NCBI RefSeq assembly: GCF_040954835.1
Contig: NC_090697.1
Span: 4,290,501 to 4,354,500, forward strand
Source: Lepisosteus oculatus
Taxonomy: Eukaryota; Chordata; Actinopteri; Semionotiformes; Lepisosteidae
Reading direction: 5' to 3'
DNA: 64,000 nt
A model generated the notes under the pieces. The model saw only the letters and a list, made by a program, of their open reading frames with translations, made no database searches and was not told the origin of the DNA. The stretch's first letter is position 1; every line of letters begins with the position of its first letter. Positions 44,641-55,310 of this stretch are shown piece by piece. Position numbers and translations under genes: made by a program.

Positions 44641-45292
44641 ATTCTGGAATTACTCGTTTCTAACACTTCAACCCAACGCTCTGTAAATTTCCAAAACTGG
44701 CGATCAATTGATTACCCAAGGTTTGAAAATTCTGTTCTGCCCTCCTTATCTTGTTTCTCTTCCTCTGACCCTCTAGAGCAGTGGTTCTCAAACTGTGGTA
44801 CACGTACCAGAAGTGGTACGCGCAACGCCACCAGCTGGTATGCCATATGACCCTGGTGTGTGCGTTGAAAAATCAGGACGGGTTTTCATATTTTCTATTT
44901 TAAGACATCGAATATGCAGCCTACGTACTACGATACAGCACGCATTAATACTTGAGTGGACAAAGAGCTACAATGTAATTCTATTCCATTCTATAGGAAT
45001 GTGTGCTACGAATGCAAGTGACCAATTGTATTTAAAAAAGCTACCTCCAGCAAATAGAGGGGTAGGAGAATGTGTGTGATTTTGGAACAATGCCAATGTT
45101 GTAAACACAGGAATGCATAGAAATGGGTGCTACAAAAGCTGGTAATCTTGTGAGCACAGGAAAGTGTAATAGGTAACAGAAAAATATTTAAGAACTGTTC
45201 TAGGTTAATTTGAGAAAAATACACAGCGTCTCTGGGTGTCGCTCCCATTCGCATGAAGTAAAAACTTTTAACTTCTGAGACAGACTCCTGAA

Positions 45293-45583
45293 ATGGAAAT
45301 TGCAAGCTTGCAGATTGCTAAAGCAGATAGGCCCCACACTATTTTTGAAGAACCTTATTTACCATTGGCAAAAGAGCTGACACATATTATGTGTGGAGAA
45401 AAAGCTGCTAAACAGCTCGACCTGCTGCCCCCTCTGAAAGACACAGTCACTCATAGAATTATTGAAATGGCGGATGATATCAAAATTACGCTGATAGAAC
45501 GCGTTAAGATGAGCAGATGCTTTTCACTGCAATTAGATGAGTCTGTAGTCGATTTGGCCAATTACCTCGTTTACGTTAGATAA
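45293..45583 (+). pseudogene. hAT transposase fragment
   Basis: A 96-codon frame resembles the N-terminal to central part of hAT-family transposases of the kind found in ZBED5, FAM200 and SCAND3: IASLQIAKADRPHTI, then MCGEKAAKQLDLLPPLKDTV, IEMADDIK and FSLQLDESVVD, where LDES corresponds to the first catalytic acidic region. The usual LDESTD reads LDESVV here. The rest of the catalytic domain is missing. Confidence 0.75.
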
Positions 45584-45829
45584 GAGTTTAAGGGCATGTC
45601 CCATGAGGACTTTCTGTTCTGTAAGCCGCTACCAACAGGAACTACAGGAGAGCACATATTTCACCTTTTGCCGTCAAGAAAATGCTGACAATTTAATATC
45701 TGTAAGACTCTGTTGTGAATTGTATCAAGGCTCAAAAATGACTTCATAACTGCTTTGCTCAACTAAACAGGCTCACCCCTCTCACTGAAATGGTGCTTTT
45801 TTATTGTTTATTTGTAATTGTTGTTGTTC

Positions 45830-45905
45830 CTGCTTTTTTTCTGTAAAGCGCTTTGAGAAGCCACCTTTAAAGGTGCTATATCAAATAAAGTTTATTATTA
45901 TAATA
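45830..45905 (+). mobile_element. L2 3' tail nested in the hAT element
   Basis: TGTAAAGCGCTTTGAGAAGC, then CACCTTTAAAGGTGCTATAT and AATAAAG followed by TTATTA units, is an L2-type 3' end like those at 48180-48240 and 52619-52660. It is a heavily 5'-truncated insertion inside the hAT. Confidence 0.75.
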
Positions 45906-46186
45906 TTTATTATATGTGTATATGAGTGTGTACACACACGTGCACTCATGTTGGTCATTGAGATTTTCTGTGGCTCCTCAGAGAAGGTGACTTGTAGTAC
46001 TTGGATGCTTTGGTTTTATCAGGGGTGGTACTTGGTCGAAAAAGTTTGAGAACCACTGCTCTAGAGGACAAAATACAGTTACTTGATAGTTCTCTTTTAT
46101 CTACCCTTGACACCTTTGTTCCTTTAAAAACTCGAACCATCTCCTTCTCTCACCCTGCCCCCTGGTACAACGACCATCTGTGATCT

Positions 46187-48050
46187 ATGAAGGCAGCCTC
46201 TCGCAAACTTGAACGTAGCTGGTGTCTTTCTGGCCTAAATGTACATTATCAGGCTTGGAGAGATTACTTGTCTGAATATAAGGTTACTGTAGAGCCTGCT
46301 AGATCCACCTTCTTCTCTCACATCATTGAAAATCACCAAAACAATCCCAGACATCTTTTCTCCACCATCAACAGACTGCTCAAGCCAAACTGCCCCACCA
46401 CATTACCTGCCTCATCGCAACTTTGCAACACATTCTTAGATTTCTTTAGTTCTAAGATCGACAATATCCTGCATCACATTCTCTCCACTACGCATATCAT
46501 TTCCATACTTCCTACCTCCTCATCCAACTTTTCTGGTTCCCTTCTCTCCAGCTCCTCTCTTTTTGACTCAGCATCTCCCAGTAAACTAGTTACACACATG
46601 AAACCCACCACATCTATTTTAGATCCCATTCCCACCACTTTATTTCAGTCCTGCTTCTCTTCTCTCTGTCCCATTGTCCTCAATATTATACATGAATCCA
46701 TGAGCACTGGCATTGTACCAACGGTCCTCAAAACTGCTGCCATTACCCCCGTGCCAAAAAACCCTAACATGGCTCTCGACGACTTAACAATTTTTGCCCC
46801 ATCTCCAACTTACCCTTTCTTGCTAAACTTCTAGAAGTGCTTTCACACTCCGGTTACATAACCACCTCATGACAAACAACCTTTTCGAACCCATCCAATC
46901 TGGCTTCCGTCAACTTCACAGCACAGAAACTGCCCTGGTCAAAGTCACTAACGATCTTCTAATAGCTTCTGATTCTGGTTCTCTCTCTATACTCATCCTT
47001 CTTGATCTCAGTGCTGCTTTCGACACTGTTGACACTTTTCACACTGTGGACCATAACATCTTACTTTCTCGTCTTGAGACTGTGTTTGGAGTTTCTGACA
47101 CTGCTCTCAAATGGTTGAAATCTTACCTCACTGATCGCTGTCACTTTGTCTCTCTTAATGGGTATATGTCTGCAATTGGTCTTGTTAAGTCTGGTGTTCC
47201 TCAGGGCTCGATACTGGGCGCCTTGCTCTCCAGCATTTACATGTTTCCACTTGGTCAGCTTTTAAGAGCACATGGCCTCAGCTTTCATTTCTACACTGAC
47301 GATACTCAAATATACATCCATACCAAACCTGACACTGATGTGGCTGTCTCTATTCTATCTAATTGCATCTCTGACATAAAAATTTGGATGACTCAAAACT
47401 TCGTAAAGCCAGTCCTGTAATCCTATCTTTGGATGGTTCTGTTCTTGAGCTTCAATCTAAAATGAAAACCCTTGGGGTTATATTTGATTCTGGCTTAACA
47501 TTCGACCCACATGTGCAGTATATTGTCAAAACATCTTTTTTTCACCTCAGAAAAATCTCAAGACTACGCCCTATGCTATCACTAACTGTGTCTGAAAAGC
47601 TGATCAACACATTTGTGTTCTCTCGAATTGACTACTGTAATGCTCTACTTGCTGGGTTATCTAAATCTACTTTGAACAAACTGCAGTATTTCCAAAATTA
47701 AGCAGCCAGGTCTAGTGCAAATGATCACATTATTCCTATTCTGGAGTCCTTGCACTGGCTTCCAATCAAATTCCATCTAGACTTTAAAATCCTCATGCTC
47801 ACCCACAAGGCTATGCATGGCTTGGCACCTCAGTACCTGTCTGAAATATTATCGCCCTACTCCCCACCTCGCAACCTTCGCTCTTCTAACTCTGGTCTCC
47901 TTACTGTCCCCCAAGCCCATCTACATTGTATGGGTGACAGGGCCTTCTCCTGTTATACCCCAAGCTCTGGAACTCTCTCCCCAAGGATATCAGAGAGTCA
48001 CCTTCTCTAAACTCCTTTACATCCAGACTCAAAACCCTCTTCTTTAGAAA
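46187..48050 (+). pseudogene. L2-like LINE reverse transcriptase region
   Basis: Successive frames give the reverse transcriptase in order: ATRSTFFSHI-like lead (46300), KTAAITPVPKNPNM (46730), PIQSGFRQLHSTETALVKV (46890), LLDLSAAFDTVD with the motif A aspartate (47010), SGVPQGSILGALLSSIYM (47190), FHFYTDDTQIYIH with YTDD in place of YADD (47290), and LGVIFDSGLTFDPHV (47475). An HWLP motif follows at 47750. Frameshifts near 46835, 47400 and 47700 and a short duplication at DTVDTFHTVDHN disable it. Confidence 0.85.
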
Positions 48051-48394
48051 AGCCTTTACTTAACTGGTTCCATTCTTCACCCCTCTGCTCTTCTTAGTAC
48101 CACCATCCACGGTCTCCTCTGTGTATTACTTATGTGTTTTATCTTGTGTATTTTTTTAATTTATTGTTGTTGTCAATCTGTAAAGCGATTTAAGAATCCA
48201 CCTTTAAAGGCCCTATATAAAATAAAGTTTATTTATATTTATTATTCATAATAAATGTATTCTGTGTATCTGAATCCTTGTGTGTGAGTGTTGCTGATTG
48301 TTCTAATGACTGATTTTCTAATAGCCATAAAAGAATCACCTTCTGATTTACTGTTACAATTATTAAAATGCTCCAGTAAATTCACAAAACCCCT

Positions 48395-48460
48395 ACGACA
48401 GGGAGAACACAAACCTCCACACAGATAACACCCCAGGTCCATAATTGAAACCATAATTGA
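48395..48460 (-). mobile_element. HE1/DANA-like SINE fragment
   Basis: AGGGAGAACACAAACCTCCA followed by CACAGATAACACCCCAGGTC matches the central part of the SINE at 27690-28000 on the minus strand. Only about 65 bases remain. Confidence 0.55.
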
Positions 48461-48547
48461 AATTTTTAACTGCGATAATGACATTCATGTAAATGAGGAG
48501 TAAAATATATAATTTAATGATATGTACTGTATATAGATGTCCATGTA

Positions 48548-49173
48548 CAGATCCAGCCATTCAAAATAAACAGGGTATGCTGCTTTAAAATGCAATGGAT
48601 GTGGCGCATATATACCGCATCCTACCGCATCTTTATTGAAATAGGTAATAGTATCCAGAAGCACCTTGTAAAACCACCAGGTGGAGCTAATTAAGCTTAA
48701 GGTCTCATATACACCATTTGAGCTGTGGCCAGAAAATGCCTGGTTTTGTATCCCGGTCGCTGCTGAGGGACAATCTTTTTCCAATTAAGTATTTAAGTTG
48801 TATACTCCTTAGACTTTTAATAATTTTAAACTGTGTATTACAGCATGTTACTCATTAAACTTTAAAAAGTCTGTATATTTTATAAAAGCAAGATCAGACG
48901 TGTTATGCTCCTCTTCTTTTTATGCTCAGCTACTAAAATTTCCCTTTAGTTGTAAAATTCCATATAAATATTCAATTTTAAGCAGATTAAAACACGCACA
49001 GTAAAGGGATTAAATGATTAAATTATTAAATCGTTTCACTAACAACAATGCACCAAGAGCGCCCCTGTTGGTCATTTTGGCCAGCCAATCACGTACTGCA
49101 TTACAACGCAGTGAATTGTAGATAATTTCGAGCGGTACGGGGTTGTACTGTACATTTTGAATGGCTGCATCTG
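48548..49173. mobile_element. Complete TA-flanked fold-back element, 626 bp, mixed ends
   Basis: The element starts CAGATCCAGCCATTCAAAAT after TA (48546-48547) and ends TTTTGAATGGCTGCATCTG before TA (49174-49175). The left half is like 11152 and 30472, including the tRNA-like CCTGGTTTTGTATCCCGGTC. The right half is the reverse complement of the left end of 25200 and 51120, including GAGCGCCCCTGTTGGTCATT. The join lies near 48896. It shows that both end types belong to one family. Confidence 0.87.
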
Positions 49174-49175
49174 TA

Positions 49176-50110
49176 AATAAAATACTGAACTAAGTGTGAC
49201 ATTCGGAAAAAACAATCGAGAATAGTCTGTGATATTTGTATAGATGAAACTTATCTAAAATATTTTTAAAAATTAGAAGCTGTAGAACAGTCTTAAGAGC
49301 TATTTTGTCAGAAACCTGCTGATCTGCTTAACATCTGTGGAAAATATGATTTTTTTTTCTGTACGGAATGTGTGTTGTGTTTACAAAATTAAAGTGTTTA
49401 AAATGTTTAATTAAAATTAAAAAGTTAGAAAAACTTACAGCTTACACAAAGACTCTTAGCTGATCACGTGGATGAAAAATCACCTGTTTTTGTGCATAGT
49501 GTTTTTAGCTATCTAAACCAATTTTTATGGATTTTAAAGTCATGCAATGTCTAATTTAGACAGACACACGTTATTGTTTCTTATTTTTTATTTTCTTTAA
49601 AATTTAAATAATCAGTTGCCCATCATGCCATACAATATTATGTTACATTTTTATGTTCTTGAGAGACTTCTGAACGTTTCAACTGATGCATAAAAATGTA
49701 ACCTAATGAGCTCGCTTACACATGGGAACCGCTTTATTCATACTAAGGTTTCTAAAAATGCAACCAAGTACTAGATATTGTTTAAATAAAAGCTGTAAAC
49801 ATTTTCATTAATTGCAATATTTAAAATGTCTGTGATTTGAAGGCTCTGTGTCATTTGTTGGCAGAGTTATTGACTTCTGAAGCGTCCTGTCTCAAAAATA
49901 GGAGATTAAGAAAGCGAAGGTCATCAGTGACAACAGTGACAAATGACCCTGAAAAAACTACAGTTTGAAATTGTTATTATTAATATTTTAATATTGTTAA
50001 TAGTTATTAGATACTTATTATATTTATTATAGTTCGGTTTCAGTGCCATTTTTAATATTACTTTGTTATTCTCGATTTTAATTGTAATATATTGTAATGA
50101 AACAGCCAAC
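49176..50110. other. Intergenic AT-rich sequence
   Basis: No gene or clear repeat recognised. Very AT-rich, with long A and T runs. Confidence 0.3.
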
Positions 50111-50112
50111 AT

Positions 50113-50288
50113 ACATGTTGTACAAGCCGGGTGCAGTGCGAGGATGTCACCACTCTACCCCGCGCATAACAGGGGGATGAGAAGGTATTCTTTAGCTCAG
50201 CCAGCAACACCCCTGTTGAGCGATGCTGGAGACCCAGGTTCGAGCCTATGCAGTGACGGCACAAGCCCAAGAACTCGCGCTCGCTACA
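50113..50288 (+). mobile_element. Short LTR-like repeat with tRNA-like promoter, copy 3
   Basis: GAGGATGTCACCACTCTACC, then TTAGCTCAGCCAGC (A box) and AGGTTCGAGCC (B box, about 50238), with an end GCTCGCTACA. It resembles 57592-57825 and 37733-37981 but lacks the first 25 or so bases. The core was left open as unrelated frames in several directions. Confidence 0.6.
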
Positions 50289-50539
50289 ATATACTATTTT
50301 GTTTTCAGACTTGTTGTAAAGGCTTGTCTTGAATTGCTCCTTTGGGATGCAGTATTTTTTAATTGGATTGAACCAATTGAACTGTTATTTACTCCCATTG
50401 TTGGGAGTATTCATATTTTCAATTTATTTACTGAACACATCGCGATATCTAAACACAAAATGTCAATATAATGTACATACTATAATATTTGCTACTTTCT
50501 TTAAAAAAATAAACTTTTATTGTTGCAAGAAAAAACACA

Positions 50540-50615
50540 TGCTTTGAGTGGGAATCAAACACTGGCCGCTGAGTTCAAAGGTATGCGCCTAATCCACTCT
50601 CCCAAGCAATCACTT
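50540..50615 (-). ncRNA. tRNA-like module of the fold-back family, minus strand
   Basis: On the minus strand AGAGTGGATTAGGCGC (A-box-like) and GTGTTTGATTCCC (B-box-like) are about 40 bases apart, followed by a T run. About 80 bases further, at 50690-50720, the inverted phrase GATTCCATATTATATTCCCT marks the same family junction as at 13960 and 51580. No family terminus is nearby. Confidence 0.45.
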
Positions 50616-51716
50616 TAAGGGGGTGGTGGAACATAATCATGAATGAATGAGTGAAAGAAGTCGATGCAGATGTTTACTTTATATATGCGATTCCATATTA
50701 TATTCCCTATTAAACGGATTCTAAACAATATAGGTTTTTTTTTACTGCGATAACGAGCGCATGTATTCATAGGAAAGGTTAAAACATTACAGCTTTTTAT
50801 GAAGTATATGAACTTAATATTGTCAGAACGAGCATATCAAAACTTTTCCAAAATAACCACAGTAAGTGTTTATAAAGACAGTGGGACTCTGTTGTGTATT
50901 TTTTATTTAAACTACCACAACCAGCCAAATACAGTTTGTATAATATATTTATATTCCTAAATCAATATAATTTATGATGTTCAGAGACATTATGCTCCTG
51001 TTAGTTTTATGCTCAGCTACCCCTCACACTGAGGGAACTTGTGATGGGCTGCATTCTTTTATAATCCTTGATGTGTGAAGAAGCAAAACCACAGGATCTT
51101 TCTGCTGCAAGGTCAGCTACAGATGCAGCCATCAAAGTGCGCGGTACAGACACGTACCAGAGGTAATTGGCTATGGTGTCGCACATTGTGACGCACGATG
51201 ACGCAAAATACTGCTGTACGTGATTGGTTGACCGACAGGGGCACTCGTGGTCCGTTGGTCTGTCGTAGAAAGATTTACAGTAAATGTCTTTACTGTGCCC
51301 GTTTTAGTACTGAATATTTATATGGAATTTTACCACTGAAGGGAAATCTTAGTAGCTGAGCATAAAAAGAAAAGGAGCATACTGTAACGTGTGTGAAGGC
51401 CATAAATGATATTAATTTTGGAACATAAACATACAGTATAAGGCTGGTCTCGGTACTTTAAAGAAAAAATACACACCAGTATTCCATTTCTCCCTAAACA
51501 TTTTAAGCATCGAAGTCTTTAACTAACGTGATACCGGAGTCAACAAGCATACTTTTAGAATTTGATTAAAAGAGAATATTATATGGAATCGTGTATCCAA
51601 AGAAATTAATAATGATATAATTATATTAATGTACCGCAACACAAGAATAGTACACGCTGTACATTGTCTGTTGATAATGTTTCTGTAGTGCTTTTTCAGG
51701 ACTCTGCATGTGACCT

Positions 51717-51800
51717 TGCCAGTGGCGCTGTGGGTTAGGTTCCTGACTCCCATGTCACATGATCTGTGATTGAATCCCGCTGGAGCCCCGACTTTTTTTT
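51717..51800 (+). ncRNA. tRNA-like module with T9 terminator
   Basis: GCCAGTGGCGCTGTGGGTTA and GTGATTGAATCCC give A- and B-box-like elements. CCAGTGG near the start can pair with CCGCTGG near the end like an acceptor stem. A run of nine Ts follows at about 51791. Sequence-related modules are on the minus strand at about 20865-20940 and 28895-28980. Confidence 0.5.
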
Positions 51801-52618
51801 TAACAAACATTTCTTTGAAAAAATGAAATGTTTCCCTTGGTCAGAGATTAAATAAAACCTCGCACCAAACAAATTTATATTTCTAAATATCACAACATGA
51901 TCGAATTTAAGTCATTTTAATAACAATGAATAGTCACCTATGCGTTATAATATAAACATTTATATTGATTTAAATCACGTTTTGATTTAAACCGTAAATG
52001 CGTGTTTAAATATATGTGTTTTTTGATTCACAATCAGACAAATGCAACATAAATTTATATCTTTGTCTTCTAAGTATCTTAATAAACCTTCAGCATAACT
52101 TTATCCCCATTTAGATTTATTCTTCTTGGGATCTTGGGATCAAACGTGGAAAGATTAGATTGTAATCGTTTTTATTTTTTAAATACATTTTATAAAAGTG
52201 TAATCTATGCTAAAAAGTTGTACACCACCTGCTATAAAGATACATATTGTAATACTTTCGGGTTCGGATAGGACAGACACAAGAACTCAGACTTGCGGAG
52301 TTAAAGCAAGTTAAAGCCTTGATTTTATATATCACCTTTAAAAGTGGCATCTCATAGCAAAGTAAATACCCAACACTGATTGTACCCATCTGTCATGCTA
52401 ATAAAGCACCTTGAATTGAATTGAATTGAGGGAGAGAGGGGGGGAGGGCGAGCGAGAGAGCACAGCCAGGATAGACAGGCAAATAAGACACACTCCACAG
52501 ACATTCACAACAGCGACATATCATAAAACGTTTGCACATATAGTTAAGTTATTACTTGGTTTTCAAAGTGCAATGAAATACAATATTGTTGTTGTTGCTG
52601 TTATTGTTGTTTTTATCC

Positions 52619-52666
52619 TGTAAAGCGTTTTGAGAAGCAACCTTTAAAGGCGATATATAAAAGCGC
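52619..52666 (+). mobile_element. L2-type 3' tail fragment
   Basis: TGTAAAGCGTTTTGAGAAGC followed by AACCTTTAAAGGCGATATAT is an L2-like 3' end, abutting the left edge of the perfect hairpin. Confidence 0.6.
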
Positions 52667-52833
52667 TGATTCTTATGGAATGTGTTTTTCTTTCTTCTTT
52701 TTTTCAGCATGGAATAAACCTATTACTTGATTCTTATGGATGCCCGGTTCCACCGGGCATCCATAAGAATCAAGTAATAGGTTTATTCCATGCTGAAAAA
52801 AAGAAGAAAGAAAAACACATTCCATAAGAATCA
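52667..52833. repeat. Perfect 82-bp inverted repeat with 3-base loop
   Basis: Bases 52667-52748 and 52752-52833 are exact reverse complements, with TCC between them. The central part is GATGCCCGGT-TCC-ACCGGGCATC. The arms include TCAGCATGGAATAAACCTAT, related to repeat sequence at 12290. Confidence 0.95.
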
Positions 52834-54459
52834 CGGTTCCACCGGGGATTCAAATTTTTTTTTATTTTTTTTAATCGCGTATCTAAGGAAATAGCAGTAT
52901 AACCTTGTTCATGCACAAACAGTGGCATGTTACATTATTAATTTGGGTGTCTCCTCTTGCCAGAAAGCTCTAAATTGCATTTTGAGTGCGGTTTTTGACT
53001 TTTTTTAAATTGCAACCCATAAATAAAGCTAATACTGTTTAGACTTTGAATTATTTTAAACTGTATTACAGCAGCACAATGCACAATGCAATGTAAATTG
53101 CAAAAATGCACTTGGAATCTGTCCAAGCCCTACTTTGTCAGGCATTTTCTTTTACTGCAACAGACATAAAAACTCCCTTGCTTTTAACAGAGTGTTTCAT
53201 AATTTCTAACTACAAAAATTATTTAAACTGTATACTTTAGATCTTTTTTTCTGAACCGGGGAAAATCTGATTAACTTGCTTTAACTCCGCAGTTCTTGTG
53301 TTCGTCCTATCCAAACCCGAAAGTATTACAATATGTATCTGTATAGCAGGTGGTGAACAGCTTTTTAGTATAGATTACACTTATCTAAAACGTATTTGAA
53401 AAATAAAAACGATTACAATCTAATGTTTCCATGTTTGATCCCAAGATCCCAAGAAAAATAAATCTAAATGGGGAGAAAGCTATGCCGAAAGTTTATTAAG
53501 ATACTTAGAAGACTACACAGCCCAATTTATGTTGCATTTGTCTGATTGTGAGGCAAAACAGCCCTACACAGACCTGTCGCAGTACACGAATATAATCATA
53601 TCATTATTAATTGCTTTAGATACACGATTCCATATTATATTAGCAGAAAAGCTTAAAACTACCACTTTTTTACACGCTATTTCACATGTTAGTTAAATAC
53701 TTCGATGCTTAAAATGTTTAGGGAGAAATGGAATACCGGTGTGTATTTTTTCTTTAAAGTACCGATTCCTGGAATCTGACTGGCTGACACCCTTCTGAAG
53801 TGGTTCCATAATATCTGGTATACAGAAAAGAAAGCGTTGATAAAAAAGCCTGGATTCTCATGTATCTGATACAAGTATCTTTTAATACAGTCTTTGCTGT
53901 GCTCTTGAGGATCCTTATGATATTTTGAGCTCTAGTTGAATGATAAGTGTCGCAGTTTAAATAATTTTCATAGTTAGAAATTATGAAACGCCCTGTTAAA
54001 AGCAAGGGAGTTTTTATGTCCATTGAAGTAAAAGAAAATACCTGACAAAGTAGGGCTTGGACAGATTCCAAGTGCTTGTACAAATGTGCTGAAGAAATGA
54101 TACTTTGAGTATACAGCTTGTCCAAAGTCATTCATTGTTAATACTATTAGTAATATCTTCGGTAAAGGCTTTGATGCATAAATATTTCTGATAAAGGTAG
54201 GTTGTGTACTTTTGTCCAACTGAGCAATCTTGCTTTCATAAAATATACCAACATTTTAATGACTGATGATTAACATGCTGTAATACACAGTTTAAATTTA
54301 AAAGCTCAAATGCTGTACATGAGAGGTTAAGCTTTATTGGCTCCTCCTGGTAGTTTTACAAGGTGATGCCGGAAAATTACACGATTATCCCCGTGATACT
54401 GTATACCCACCTGGGTATACCACGAAATACCCCATCCATTTTGAATGGCTGCATCTGTA

Positions 54460-55310
54460 CATGGCTTTGGAGAAGTTTGCAACCATGTTTATTTTCTTTA
54501 TGATGCCACTTTGAAAAAAAATAACTTATTGTAAATAAATCAAATGCTAGGTCAGCTAGAGAGTTGAAAATAAAAAAAATATATATTCTTTGTTGTTTAA
54601 TATCTGACACCTCCCCAATATGCTCACAAATGCTGCATTGGCTTAGTAACCCATAAAACCCACATAGCATCTTCCTGGCAGCGTCTACTCCACAAGTTTA
54701 AACTTCTGTTGAGGTCCTTAGATACTACAATATCTTCACTAAAGCTTATAAAGTAGACTTTTTAATAAGACAGATTTCGACTTTTATTGTAAATTACTAC
54801 ATTACTAGATACGAACAACTGGATTTATTTATCTTCTCTATCATATTTTTATCTTTATATTTGTTCCTCACCTATCTTTTGTTTCCAGATATTTCCAGTT
54901 TTCTTATCATCATCATCATCATAATTAGATTATTTTTTAGCATTATTATATTTTTCTCAAGTACCTTCTGGTTAGATCTCTATTTCTAATGCATTAGGCT
55001 GTGTTCACTGGATTGCTAGATTTTTTACATATTTTTCAATTATTTAGCATTTATTACATTTTAATCATTTGAATGGACAATGCTTAATGTGTACATGTCA
55101 CTTTCTGTGATGAAAAAAAGATAAGATACATTAGCATACCGTTAGCACTGTACATGTTCTCAAATTAAACATACTGATTAAAGAAGCTAACTTTCATATA
55201 ATATAAGGCTGTTACACCAGTTTCACAGCCTTATGAAACCAAGGGTAAACCACAGAATACATATTCGAATTGGAAGAAAATTACTGATACAAATGAAAGA
55301 AATGCATGAG
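54460..55310. other. Intergenic AT-rich sequence
   Basis: No gene recognised. A short ATCATC microsatellite is at 54905. Confidence 0.3.

Larger units (their letters stand above)
44779..46058. mobile_element. hAT transposon, 1280 bp, 8-bp target duplication
   Basis: The termini CAGTGGTTCTCAAACTGTGG and (reverse complement) CAGTGGTTCTCAAACTTTTT are inverted repeats. Both flanks carry CTCTAGAG (44771-44778 and 46059-46066), the 8-bp duplication typical of hAT elements. Inside are a transposase fragment (45293-45583), a segment shared with 37165-37400, and an L2 3' tail (45830-45905). It splits the LINE between its endonuclease and reverse transcriptase and is non-autonomous. Confidence 0.93.
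43400..48240 (+). mobile_element. L2-like LINE, near full length, decayed, with hAT insertion
   Basis: The order is 5' region with an ORF1-like frame (43625-43984), endonuclease (44010-44640), hAT insertion (44779-46058), reverse transcriptase (46187-48050) and a 3' tail TGTAAAGCGATTTAAGAATC followed by CTATATAAAATAAAG and TTTAT-type repeats to about 48240. The tail matches the L2 clade, as does the tail fragment at 45830-45905. Many stops and frameshifts make it inactive. The exact 5' end is uncertain. Confidence 0.82.
51120..54457. mobile_element. Complete TA-flanked fold-back element, 3.3 kb
   Basis: The element starts CAGATGCAGCC after TA (51118-51119) and ends TTTTGAATGGCTGCATCTG before TA (54458-54459). 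The two halves hold inverted copies of one another in places: 51590 with 53625, 51470 with 53740, and 52020-52340 with 53268-53550. In addition 53100-53210 is inverted at 53970-54090. The midpoint (about 52789) is close to a perfect hairpin centred on 52750. A tRNA-like module lies at 51717-51795. No transposase frame remains. Confidence 0.85.

Noticed and set aside
51717-51800. Functional tRNA genes at the tRNA-like modules
   Set aside because: Stem pairing is incomplete, lengths differ from standard tRNAs and each module lies in repeat DNA, so they are treated as tRNA-derived modules.
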